Of a stretch of 64,000 nucleotides of DNA, positions 1-8,214 are shown piece after piece. This DNA is from G963662675 sp963662675. GTDB taxonomy: Bacteria; Bacteroidota; Bacteroidia; Bacteroidales; Prolixibacteraceae. The DNA lies in the NCBI GenBank assembly GCA_963662675.2, contig CAXXHP010000001.1, positions 124,001-188,000 of the forward strand, written 5' to 3'. Each line of letters opens with the position of its first letter. The first letter of the stretch is position 1. Both the position numbers and the translations under genes were made by a program. The notes under the pieces were generated by a model that was not told where the DNA came from, did no database searches, and worked only from the letters and a program-made list of their open reading frames with translations.

Positions 1-295
1 GCTCAGTCAGCCTTGACCTTTTTTTGTTTCCGTTTTTTTGGCTAAGCCCAAAAATGAAATCCCGTTCGGAAGAACTGCCAAATCAGGGAATACGCATTGA
101 GTATTTATCTTCATACATAATTGTATTGGTCATAATAGAATAAATTGATCTGATCTTTCAATTGATCCTAGTAAGAGAGGTGGTTTTCCCATGGGGTGGT
201 TCGTTCCCCGCAGGGCTACAGCCTTTACGTGTCGTATTTTGTTGTTAATGCGATAATTTATTGTGAAGGAAGATTGTATGTGTGTCAACCTGATC
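1..295. other. Intergenic segment, possible degenerate repeat
   Basis: No convincing gene is seen. The stretch at about 180-235 is clearly more GC-rich than its surroundings and holds short hairpins (a CCCATGGG palindrome near 188-195, and GGGG/CCCC arms just after it). On the minus strand 1-110 reads as a short open frame with no start that ends in a lysine-rich tail. This composition resembles the dispersed non-coding repeats or element remnants found between genes in Bacteroidota, but one copy cannot prove that. It lies downstream of the 296-1525 operon. Confidence 0.3.
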
Positions 296-775
296 TTACA
301 GCGGTGAATTAATTCGATGTATTAGTTTAGATATGATGGTGGAGCTACTGTCATAGGCTTCAGGCCATTGGCTTGCTCTGGGGCCGGCAATGTTCAGAAT
401 CTCAACCTGATTGATTTTAATAAAGTGGATAGCCTGCTCTAGTATCTCGTCAATTAAGAAAGGAGCTACCTTAAATAGAAATACGGGTTTCCCTATGTCT
501 TTTGCATGATGGAATGTAAGCGAAGTCCCACCCTTTAGTTTACCTTCATAAATAATGAGTGTTGCATCGGAGTCTCTCACATTTAGGCGTGTGCGTTCAT
601 TATAGCTAGTGTTCCATATTTCTTGTAGAGGATATCGTTGAGGTATTTCTCCGTCTTCTGCTTTTCTTCCAGCGGGACACCATCCTCCACATGGAAAGTT
701 GTGTTGGATACAAGCGTCAAGCGCACCTCTGTCTACTCCAGTTTGCCCACCACTTATTATCTTCTTACATTTCAT
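296..775 (-). CDS. SLOG-family putative molybdenum-carrier-like protein (YpsA-like)
   Basis: A 159-residue single-domain protein. The N-terminal SGGQTGVDRGALD motif (residues 8-20), the GGWCPAGRKAEDG loop and the later GGTSLT nucleotide-binding loop are the hallmarks of the Rossmann-like SLOG fold shared by proteins annotated as putative molybdenum carriers and by YpsA-like and TIR-associated domains. The family binds nucleotides or nucleotide-derived ligands; the true substrate is unknown, and the molybdenum name comes from one structural assignment. No signal peptide, so cytoplasmic. The ATG at 775 directly abuts the stop of kdsB at 776, so the two are almost surely cotranscribed, which does not by itself link it to LPS synthesis. 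Family confident, function not. Confidence 0.8.
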   Translation of the reverse strand: MKCKKIISGGQTGVDRGALDACIQHNFPCGGWCPAGRKAEDGEIPQRYPLQEIWNTSYNERTRLNVRDSDATLIIYEGKLKGGTSLTFHHAKDIGKPVFLFKVAPFLIDEILEQAIHFIKINQVEILNIAGPRASQWPEAYDSSSTIISKLIHRINSPL

Positions 776-1525
776 TTATTTTTTATTTGAAATGAACTGT
801 TTTGCCATTTCCAGATCTTCGGGTGTGTCAATTCCAATGCTTTCAAATTCGGTAATGGCAGTTTTTATGCAATAGCCATTTTCAAGCCATCGTAGTTGCT
901 CTAACGACTCTGCCAATTCAAGCGAAGAAGGAGGTAGTTTTGTTATTTTTGGAAGAATATCTGCTCGATAAGCATACATCCCTAAATGACTGTAGAATTC
1001 ATGTTTATTTAGCCAGTTTTCAGATTCGCTTTCTCGTACAAATGGTATGGTTGATCTGCTGAATAATAACGCATTGTTTTGGTTATCAATCACAACCTTA
1101 GGGCGGTTTGGATTAAACAGTACTTCATTGTTTTCTATTTTTTTTATCAGTGTAGCAATTTCTGTTTTTTGATCATGGAAACAGCTCATTAAGGCTTCAA
1201 TCTGTTCTGCCCGAACAAATGGTTCATCTCCTTGAATATTAATGATTGCATCAAATGACATCTCTTTTGAAATTTTATCTGCGGCCTCTGCACAACGATC
1301 CGTTCCGCTTTGGTGGTCATTGCGAGTCATAACAACTTTCCCTCCAAATTGTAAAACGGCATTGGCAATCCTGTCGTCATCTGTTGCAACCCAAACGTTT
1401 TCAACAGAAAAAGATACTTTCTCATAAACTTGTTGAATGATTGTTTTGCCACCGAGTGTAGCCAATGGCTTTCCTGGGAATCTTGACGATTGATAGCGAG
1501 CAGGTATGATGGAAATAAATTTCAT
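776..1525 (-). CDS. kdsB: 3-deoxy-manno-octulosonate cytidylyltransferase
   Basis: Activates Kdo with CTP to CMP-Kdo for the inner core of lipopolysaccharide, in the cytoplasm. The 249-residue protein has the N-terminal IPARYQSSRFPGKPLA signature for CTP binding, ATDDDRI, the NIQGDEPF metal-binding motif and a GIDTPEDLE C-terminal motif; length is normal. The open frame extends to a TTG at 1576, but I place the start at the ATG at 1525 because MKFISIIPARYQ is the usual family start and because that TTG coincides with a good promoter -33 element. First gene of an operon with the SLOG protein. Confidence 0.95.
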   Translation of the reverse strand: MKFISIIPARYQSSRFPGKPLATLGGKTIIQQVYEKVSFSVENVWVATDDDRIANAVLQFGGKVVMTRNDHQSGTDRCAEAADKISKEMSFDAIINIQGDEPFVRAEQIEALMSCFHDQKTEIATLIKKIENNEVLFNPNRPKVVIDNQNNALLFSRSTIPFVRESESENWLNKHEFYSHLGMYAYRADILPKITKLPPSSLELAESLEQLRWLENGYCIKTAITEFESIGIDTPEDLEMAKQFISNKK

Positions 1526-1547
1526 TTCGGTGTATGGTAGTTTACTA

Positions 1548-1576
1548 CAAAAATAAAAAAAGTTAGGTTGGAGCAA
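1548..1576 (-). promoter_or_regulatory. Predicted promoter of kdsB
   Basis: On the minus strand TTG (1576-1574), an 18-base spacer and TATTTTTG (1555-1548) match the Bacteroidota primary sigma pattern TTG-N17-23-TAnnTTTG. Transcription would start near 1541, about 15 bases before the chosen ATG. Confidence 0.6.
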
Positions 1577-1756
1577 GAAAAATCGACATAAGTTTGTTAT
1601 AGTTTTCTACAGAGTTTAATCTGGTGTTTGTGCTATAGTATATTGTTTTAACTTTGATTTTAAGTAGAAATAGTTTTATCTTGATCAGGAACTTAGTTTT
1701 TTTTTGACACTATTTGTTCAGTCGAAAATACTGGGTTTACTATAAAAATTTCTTTT

Positions 1757-2116
1757 ATGAAGAAGATACTTGTTGCTGAAGACAATAAACTTATATTGGA
1801 AACAATATACCATAAGTTAGTTCGGGATGGCTACGATGTGGTCAAGGTTTTGGATGGGAAAGAATGCCTTAAATACCTAGAGGAGAATGAAGTTGATCTG
1901 TTGATAACAGATCTGTATATGCCATATATAAATGGTAATGAGGTAATAAGCATTGTTCGAAATGATTGGAAAAATAAAGTCCCAATTTTGGTCTTATCAG
2001 CAGACGGAGCAGAAGAAACTGTTTTAAAGGCTTTTGATCTGGGTGCTGATGATTACGTTGTTAAGCCTTTTAGTTTGAGTGAATTGACGATTAGAGTTAG
2101 GAAACTTTTGTTGTAA
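1757..2116 (+). CDS. Stand-alone response regulator receiver protein (CheY-like)
   Basis: A 119-residue receiver domain with no output domain. The acidic pocket E8/D9, phospho-acceptor D52 in LLITDLYMP, S81 and K103 in the VVKPF motif are all present, so it should be phosphorylatable. No histidine kinase is adjacent. It is 5 bases ahead of the TPR/barrel gene and heads a tight four-gene unit with a glycosyltransferase. Inference: it controls that unit allosterically through protein contact, as stand-alone receivers do, rather than by binding DNA. Confidence 0.9.
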   Translation: MKKILVAEDNKLILETIYHKLVRDGYDVVKVLDGKECLKYLEENEVDLLITDLYMPYINGNEVISIVRNDWKNKVPILVLSADGAEETVLKAFDLGADDYVVKPFSLSELTIRVRKLLL

Positions 2117-2121
2117 ATAGA

Positions 2122-3402
2122 ATGAGGAAACTTTTACTTTTAATTTTGTGCGCTGTTCTTCTATATTCTCCGGGGTTTTCTCAGGGTGAAGAATCTTACA
2201 ATGCAGACTCACTGCTACTTGTGGCTCGGGAGTTAGCATTTGACAGTCATTACGCGGAATCTATAGATATTTCCGAGAAAATTATTGCTGATTATCCGGA
2301 TTATATTGATGTTCGGATGCTTCTTGCGCGTACTTATGCCTGGTCTGGGAATTATAATGAAGCCCAAAAGCATGTATCAATAGTATTAGAAAAGAATCCT
2401 CATGATTACGATGCAAACAATGCTGCATTGGACTTTTACCTATGGGATGCTGATTATGATTCAGCAACTATTGTCGCAAACAGATTATTGAATTATTATC
2501 CGAATGATGCTGATGTTCTGACGAAAAAAACAAGGATTTACATTGCCGAGAATAATAATAATGATGCCTTGGCAACATTGAAAATTTTGGAAGAAGCAAA
2601 TCCGAATAGTGATTCCTTGGACGAGTTAAAAAGTGTAATCCCGGGTGTTGAAAAGAAAAATATTCTCAGGCTAGAGCATTATCATGATCGTTTTAATGAG
2701 CCATTCTCTCGCCGGTGGCACATGAGTTCTGTTGGCTATGGAAGAAAAACTTCTCACGGTGTTTTTTATGGAAAAGTATACTGGGGTGATATGATTGGAA
2801 CTGGAGAATCTCTTTTTTCCAATAGTGTATCTACCCAATATTCCTTAGAGTTATACCCTGAAATAAATGAGTTCAACTACTTCTTTCTAAACTATTCGTT
2901 TTCAAATGATAACTTTTTCCCAAGAACCAGATTGGGCTTCGAATATTACCATGGATTTAAAAACAAATTTGAAGTTTCATTAGGATATCGTTATCTCGAT
3001 TTTTTGCTCACAGGAGGGAATCATTTGAATATTAATATTTACACAGGGTCTTTGTCTAAGTACGTTGGGAGATACTGGCTTTCAGCTCGTCCGTATGTTG
3101 TCGACAACGGTGACGATTTGTCTTATAAATATATGTTGTCAATAAGGAGGTTCTTGAAGACAGAAGAAAGTTATCTTGAGATGGTTCTGGGGACGGGAGT
3201 GTCTCCAGATAATCCACTGTTTTATACTAGTGGGCAAAATATTCCCCAACTTGGGTCATGGAGGGTTGAGTTGGAATGGAAACAGAAAGTTACAAACTCT
3301 TTCATTTTTGAAATTGAAGGCGCATATGAAAATGTTGAATATTCAAAGGATATAAGACGTGATCAATATAGTATAAGAACATCCTTATCATTTTTATTTT
3401 AA
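2122..3402 (+). CDS. TPR protein with YaiO-like outer-membrane beta-barrel
   Basis: A 426-residue secreted protein. Residues 1-21 are a signal peptide ending at SQG. Residues about 24-150 hold TPR-like helices (repeats around ESIDISEKIIADYPDY and EAQKHVSIVLEKNPHD). From about residue 185 to the end, alternating aromatic and polar strands finish in SIRTSLSFLF with a terminal phenylalanine, as expected for a BAM-inserted barrel. The order TPR then barrel matches the YaiO family and echoes PgaA, where periplasmic TPRs guide polysaccharide to an outer-membrane pore. It is followed 2 bases later by the HEAT gene. Likely role: outer-membrane port for the polymer made by the glycosyltransferase at 4778-6220 (inference). 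Confidence 0.75.
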   Translation: MRKLLLLILCAVLLYSPGFSQGEESYNADSLLLVARELAFDSHYAESIDISEKIIADYPDYIDVRMLLARTYAWSGNYNEAQKHVSIVLEKNPHDYDANNAALDFYLWDADYDSATIVANRLLNYYPNDADVLTKKTRIYIAENNNNDALATLKILEEANPNSDSLDELKSVIPGVEKKNILRLEHYHDRFNEPFSRRWHMSSVGYGRKTSHGVFYGKVYWGDMIGTGESLFSNSVSTQYSLELYPEINEFNYFFLNYSFSNDNFFPRTRLGFEYYHGFKNKFEVSLGYRYLDFLLTGGNHLNINIYTGSLSKYVGRYWLSARPYVVDNGDDLSYKYMLSIRRFLKTEESYLEMVLGTGVSPDNPLFYTSGQNIPQLGSWRVELEWKQKVTNSFIFEIEGAYENVEYSKDIRRDQYSIRTSLSFLF

Positions 3403-3404
3403 GA

Positions 3405-4778
3405 ATGGAAAGAAAAAAGAAAATTAAAGCGGTAATCTTTGTCTGGATAGTTTTATCTGTATTTCTCGGACAAAGTATTCAGGGTAATAACTCTGTTCAA
3501 GGGATAAGTACATTGTCGATTGAACAGGAAGATACACCTGAGGACATCCAAGAAGACAAGTCTGATTTGATGATTTCTGAAATCCAAGAAGGAGGAGAAC
3601 CGTGGTTCTTCTATGTTTATTGGATTCAAATGAAAGAGAGTTTATCTGAGTATTTATATAAGTATAGCGATGAGACTTTTGCTCCTAAAATACATCAGAT
3701 AATTACATATGTAATTGATGTAATTGCGAATGTTCCAATTCTATTTGTTCTATTGCTACTATCTGTTGTCTTTGCTTCAAATTTGATTATTGTAACTATT
3801 GTTTTAATGATTACTTCCTTTTACAAGAGTGGAAGAGAAGTGTATCGGAAGGGCCTAGATGAGCGTTGTGAGGCGATTTTGATCGGGTATTTATTTGGAG
3901 AAGTTAGTTTAAGTGAAGTTGTTGATAATTTGAGTAGTGTGAAGGGGCTGTTTGGGAAAAATATTTTGATAGATCTTCTATATAATTACCAACAAAATCT
4001 ATCCGGGGAATATTCAGATCGTATACTCTTGTTATATAAGGAGCTTAATTTGGATGGCATATCAGGAAGAAAAATGAAATCTTTTTTCTCTTCCACCCGG
4101 ATAAAGGGAATAAGAGAACTGGCAAGTTTGTATCCTTCTGATGCTAAGGATTTAATCGTGAAGTTGGTGAAGGATAGGAATGTAGAGGTTCGTAGCGAAG
4201 CGCAAATTGCTTACGTATTTTTAGATAGTCAGTCAACATTTGATTTCCTGAAAGATTTAGAAAGTCCTCTCTCGACTTGGGTGCAGTTGAACATACTCAG
4301 CTATTTAAAGATGAATGAAAAACAAGTGCCTTCATTCGGGAAGTATATTAATTCTGAGAATAATGATGTACAGGATTTCTCCATACGGATGATAGATTAT
4401 TTCCAACAGAATGAGAATGCACAGCTTATTATAGACTTGTTAGATCATCCACATCATCAAACGCGTTTCTACGTTTATCAGGCTATTCGGCATTTGGAGT
4501 TAGAAGAGGCAATCGAAAAGGTTAAGGCAAAATTCAAAGAAGAAACATACCCCAATCGTGTTGAAATATTGAGAATTCTAGGTGATCTGGGAGGTGAATC
4601 CGATTTAGATATTTTTCAGGAAGTATTAAGCAGCGGGAATATCCGATTAAAATTACAAGCCTGCAGAACACTGTACAATATGGGAGAGAAAGGAAGATCA
4701 CTACTGGCTAAGAATAGTGAAATTGAGAATCTAGGACTTATGCCTTTTATTGAACACATTAAAGACAAACGAAACTAA
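3405..4778 (+). CDS. Membrane-anchored HEAT-repeat protein of the polysaccharide cluster
   Basis: 457 residues of no named function. Residues 1-27 form a hydrophobic signal-like segment. An acidic extracytoplasmic stretch follows to about 100, then a strong transmembrane block at about 102-140 (VPILFVLLLLSVVFASNLII region) and a long C-terminal region from about 225 to 440 built of helical pairs typical of HEAT repeats (for example RNVEVRSEAQIAYVFLD). If the N-terminal segment is cleaved or spans the membrane, the HEAT part falls in the cytoplasm. Its stop overlaps the ATG of the glycosyltransferase by one base (TAATG), so translation is coupled. Probable role: scaffold or regulator of the synthase, perhaps the contact for the receiver protein (inference). 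Confidence 0.65.
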   Translation: MERKKKIKAVIFVWIVLSVFLGQSIQGNNSVQGISTLSIEQEDTPEDIQEDKSDLMISEIQEGGEPWFFYVYWIQMKESLSEYLYKYSDETFAPKIHQIITYVIDVIANVPILFVLLLLSVVFASNLIIVTIVLMITSFYKSGREVYRKGLDERCEAILIGYLFGEVSLSEVVDNLSSVKGLFGKNILIDLLYNYQQNLSGEYSDRILLLYKELNLDGISGRKMKSFFSSTRIKGIRELASLYPSDAKDLIVKLVKDRNVEVRSEAQIAYVFLDSQSTFDFLKDLESPLSTWVQLNILSYLKMNEKQVPSFGKYINSENNDVQDFSIRMIDYFQQNENAQLIIDLLDHPHHQTRFYVYQAIRHLELEEAIEKVKAKFKEETYPNRVEILRILGDLGGESDLDIFQEVLSSGNIRLKLQACRTLYNMGEKGRSLLAKNSEIENLGLMPFIEHIKDKRN

Positions 4779-6220
4779 TGGATATAGTCGCTAAACTTAT
4801 ATCGTTGTGGGTCGAAACCCTAATCTTTTATTACGCGAGTGCAATCTTTTGCGTATATCTGGGACTCGGAATAATTTCGGCTTTCGTGCTGCGCAAATAT
4901 TATTATATGTCGAAGATCCCTGACTATAATGAGGTTCTTTCGTCTCCATTTGCTCCTTCGATTAGCATATTGGCTCCTGCGTATAATGAGGGATTGAATA
5001 TTGTAGAAAATGTCAAAGCTCTTTTGTCATTATACTATGCCAATTTTGAAGTTATTGTAATTAATGATGGAAGTAAAGATGACACCTTAGAGAAATTGAT
5101 TACTGCATTCGAATTAGAGAAAATATCTTTTGTTGTTGATGAGCGAATTCAAAGTGCTGAGATAAGAGGTATTTATAAGTCGCGAAAAATGGCTATGAAT
5201 AATCTAACGATTATTGATAAAATTAATGGCGGTAAAGCAGACGCATTGAATGCTGGGCTAAATGTCTCTAAAGGAGAGTATTTTATATCGATTGATGCGG
5301 ATTCTATAATTGATCCATATGCATTACAGAAAATGGTTAAACCATTTTTGCAAGGAACGAAGGAAAAACGGGTTATTGCAACGGGTGGGGTTATACGTAT
5401 TGCAAATTCTTGTGAAATAGAGGATGGGCATCTTGTAAAGATTCATTTGCCAGACAAACTTCTTCCATTATTTCAGGTACTTGAGTATAATCGCTCATTC
5501 TTATTGGGGCGTTTAGCCTGGAGTAAGCTAAATGGATTGTTGATTGTATCGGGTGCACTGGGGCTTTTCGATAAAGAGATTGTTATTGCTTGCGGTGGAT
5601 ATCATCGTCATACCGTTGGTGAAGACATGGAGTTGGTTGTACGTATGCGTCGATATATGACTGACCACAAGGAGAAATACAAGGTAGAATATATTCCTGA
5701 CCCTCTTTGTTGGACAGAAGCTCCTGGGAAGGTGAAACATTTTGTGCGTCAGAGAAATAGATGGACTCGTGGAACTATTGAAACATTGTTGCGGCACAAA
5801 GGATTGTTTATGAATCCCAAGTATGGAATTATGGGATTAGTATCTCATCCATTTTGGGTACTGTTTGAGTGGCTGGCTCCAATTCTTGAGCTTTTCGGGA
5901 TATTATACTTCATTATTATTGCCATTTTAGGATTTGCAAATTGGCCTTACTTCTTTATTGTACTCTTTTTTGTTTATTTCTTTTCTGTGGCATTTACAAC
6001 TTATTCTATACTTTTTGATCATGTCGCATTCTTTAGGTATAAGAAAAAAGGCATGGTATTTAGGCAGTTGTTTGCCGCTCTGTTAGAACCTGTGCTTTTT
6101 CATCCATTGGTTCTTTATTCTGCAATAAAGGGAAATTTTGATTATTTTGTTCTTCGCAAAAGGAGTTGGGGAAATATGACAAGAGTCGGATTGAACAACT
6201 TAGGCAAAAAAGAAGATTAA
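4778..6220 (+). CDS. Processive family-2 glycosyltransferase (PgaC/BcsA-like synthase)
   Basis: A 480-residue inner-membrane glycosyltransferase. A transmembrane helix at about 12-37 precedes the GT-A catalytic domain. Conserved residues are D97 in VINDGSKDD, the D173-A-D175 metal motif, E282/D283 in VGEDMELV as catalytic base, and Q325-R-N-R-W329, the QxxRW motif of processive synthases such as cellulose, hyaluronan and poly-N-acetylglucosamine synthases. C-terminal helices at about 350-445 would form the export channel. The exact sugar cannot be read from the sequence. Last gene of the 1757-6220 unit; together with the TPR/barrel protein it suggests a complete make-and-secrete route for an exopolysaccharide. 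Confidence 0.9.
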   Translation: MDIVAKLISLWVETLIFYYASAIFCVYLGLGIISAFVLRKYYYMSKIPDYNEVLSSPFAPSISILAPAYNEGLNIVENVKALLSLYYANFEVIVINDGSKDDTLEKLITAFELEKISFVVDERIQSAEIRGIYKSRKMAMNNLTIIDKINGGKADALNAGLNVSKGEYFISIDADSIIDPYALQKMVKPFLQGTKEKRVIATGGVIRIANSCEIEDGHLVKIHLPDKLLPLFQVLEYNRSFLLGRLAWSKLNGLLIVSGALGLFDKEIVIACGGYHRHTVGEDMELVVRMRRYMTDHKEKYKVEYIPDPLCWTEAPGKVKHFVRQRNRWTRGTIETLLRHKGLFMNPKYGIMGLVSHPFWVLFEWLAPILELFGILYFIIIAILGFANWPYFFIVLFFVYFFSVAFTTYSILFDHVAFFRYKKKGMVFRQLFAALLEPVLFHPLVLYSAIKGNFDYFVLRKRSWGNMTRVGLNNLGKKED

Positions 6221-6432
6221 GATTTTCTTATAGCTAGATTTTCTTGCTGAATAATTCGGTGGTACTTGTCAATTCAATTTTGGTGTTTAGTATTTGTGTG
6301 TCAGATTAAATGTAAATTACTCTTCCCATTTGTCTCTTTTTTGGTGTTGCACTATTCATTATTAAATAATGTAAAGGGGTATATTTTGCACATAAGAGTT
6401 TTATCCGAAGGGCAGTATTATTCTTAAAATTG

Positions 6433-6440
6433 TAACTTTG
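6433..6440 (+). promoter_or_regulatory. Predicted promoter -7 element for sigma54 regulator operon
   Basis: TAACTTTG matches the TAnnTTTG element exactly and lies 24 bases before the ATG at 6465. No good TTG element at the expected distance was seen, so the call rests on the -7 box alone. The 244 bases after the glycosyltransferase hold no other obvious signal. Confidence 0.4.
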
Positions 6441-6464
6441 CTAAATTAATTAGGAAACTGAAAT

Positions 6465-7697
6465 ATGGATGTTCAGGAAATAAAACAAAGATTTGCAATT
6501 ATTGGGAATGCTCTTGGCTTAAATAGAGCAATTGAAGTTGCTATACAAGTAGCACCTACAGATTTATCTGTTTTAATTACCGGAGAAAGTGGCACGGGGA
6601 AGGAATCATTTCCTCAGATGATTCATCATTATTCTTCGAGAAAACATGGGCGGTATATTGCAGTGAATTGTGGCGCGATTCCTGAAGGGACTATTGACTC
6701 TGAGTTATTTGGCCATGAGAAAGGAGCCTTTACCGGGGCATTGGCAGACAGAAAAGGCTATTTTGAAGAGGCAGATGGAGGAACTATTTTTCTTGATGAA
6801 ATTGGTGAATTGCCATTGTCGACGCAGGTTCGGTTACTTCGTGTTTTAGAAGCAGGGGAGTTTATAAAAGTAGGTTCTTCGAAAGTAATGAAGACAAACG
6901 TGCGAGTTGTCGCAGCAACAAATGTAGAAATCCCTAAGGCTATTGAAGAGGGGAAGTTTCGGGAAGATCTGTATTATCGCTTAAACACGGTGCCAATTCG
7001 CGTATTACCATTGAGAGACAGAAAAGATGATATTTATTTGTTGTTTCGGAAATTTGCATTGGATTTTGCTGAGCGTTATCGAATGCCTCCAATTCGTTTA
7101 GATGACGAAGCACGGGTTGTTCTTGAGAATTTTGGCTGGCCGGGTAATGTTCGGCAGTTGAAAAATATCACAGAGCAAATTTCAATAATCGAACAAGAAC
7201 GTAATATCACAGGAAATTCCATGCGCAATTATTTGCCCGAAGCAGGAATTACAAAGTTGCCAGCCCTTTATAAAGGCGTAGATGAAAAAACGTTTTCAAC
7301 AGAACGTGAAATCCTATATCAGGTATTGTTTGATATGAAGAAGGATGTTACCGACTTGAAGAAGTTGGTTCTTGACTTGATGAAAGAAGAAGCTAGTCCT
7401 TCAGAATTTCATGCAGAGAATGCTAGAATTATTAGGAACCTATACCAGAAAGAACCCGGAAAATTCGAAACTGAACAGGCTCCCAAAAGTCAAGTTCATA
7501 TTAAACCACTACAAGGGGAGGATATTCAAGATACCGAGGAGTTTGTGGAAGAATCACTCTCTCTTGAAGACAAAGAAATTGAATTGATTAAAAAAGCCCT
7601 TGAAAAGCATAAAGGTAAACGAAAATATGCTGCACAGGAATTAGGCATTTCTGAACGAACACTATACCGGAAAATTAAAGAATATGATATCAGTTAA
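6465..7697 (+). CDS. Sigma-54-dependent transcriptional activator without receiver domain
   Basis: A 410-residue enhancer-binding protein. It starts directly with the AAA+ domain: Walker A GESGTGKE (40-47), the sigma54-contact loop GAFTGA (87-92), Walker B TIFLDEIGE (D111, E112) and the arginine-rich FREDLYYRLN sensor. The C-terminus (about 370-408) is a Fis-type helix-turn-helix (KYAAQELGISERTLYRKIKEY region). There is no N-terminal receiver, PAS or GAF domain, so activity must be set by partner proteins or abundance. It overlaps lptE by 14 bases. This activator next to lptE and secG is a recurrent arrangement in Bacteroidota. Confidence 0.93.
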   Translation: MDVQEIKQRFAIIGNALGLNRAIEVAIQVAPTDLSVLITGESGTGKESFPQMIHHYSSRKHGRYIAVNCGAIPEGTIDSELFGHEKGAFTGALADRKGYFEEADGGTIFLDEIGELPLSTQVRLLRVLEAGEFIKVGSSKVMKTNVRVVAATNVEIPKAIEEGKFREDLYYRLNTVPIRVLPLRDRKDDIYLLFRKFALDFAERYRMPPIRLDDEARVVLENFGWPGNVRQLKNITEQISIIEQERNITGNSMRNYLPEAGITKLPALYKGVDEKTFSTEREILYQVLFDMKKDVTDLKKLVLDLMKEEASPSEFHAENARIIRNLYQKEPGKFETEQAPKSQVHIKPLQGEDIQDTEEFVEESLSLEDKEIELIKKALEKHKGKRKYAAQELGISERTLYRKIKEYDIS

Positions 7698-8214
7698 GTC
7701 ATTAAGGTTGCCAGGATATGGCTTTCTTGCAGTTTTTGTTTTTTCCTTGTTAATTCAAGGTTGTCGGATCTCTTATTCATTTACGGGTGCGGCCATCTCT
7801 CCAGATGTGAAGACTTTCTCGGTATATTATTTCCCCAATCGTGCAGAGCTGGTTAATCCCAGTTTGAGTCAGCAGCTTACTGATTATTTGCAAGAGAAAC
7901 TAATGAGGCAGACATCATTGGATATGGCTACAGAAGGAGGCGATTTGGAGTTTGATGGACAGATAACAGGTTATTCAACTCAGCCAATGAATATCTCGGA
8001 AGGTGATGTTTCTGCTCAAACTCGTCTTTCTATTTCGGTTAAAGTAAAATATACGAACAACAAGAATCATGATGAAGATTGGGAATCCTCATTTACATCA
8101 TATGAAGATTATGATAGTTCCAGACCATTAAGTGATGTTGAAGATGAGTTGTTGGAAGAGATTGTCGAGAAATTAGTCGAGGATATTTTTAATGCTTCAA
8201 TAGCGAATTGGTAA
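7684..8214 (+). CDS. lptE: LPS assembly lipoprotein LptE
   Basis: A 176-residue outer-membrane lipoprotein that would plug the LptD barrel and help move lipopolysaccharide to the cell surface. The signal peptide ends in the lipobox LIQGC with lipidated C27. The body (YSFTGAAISPDVKTFSVYYF, then NPSLSQQLTDYLQEKLMRQT) has the fold and spacing of the Bacteroidota LptE family, which differs strongly from the E. coli protein. The ATG lies inside the end of the sigma54 activator gene and its own stop overlaps the next ATG, so the operon is translationally coupled. Confidence 0.85.
   Translation: MISVKSLRLPGYGFLAVFVFSLLIQGCRISYSFTGAAISPDVKTFSVYYFPNRAELVNPSLSQQLTDYLQEKLMRQTSLDMATEGGDLEFDGQITGYSTQPMNISEGDVSAQTRLSISVKVKYTNNKNHDEDWESSFTSYEDYDSSRPLSDVEDELLEEIVEKLVEDIFNASIANW

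Noticed and set aside
8208..8213. TTG start for the TPR gene in the secG operon
   Set aside because: ATG at 8214 overlaps the previous stop in the TAATG form, the common coupled start.
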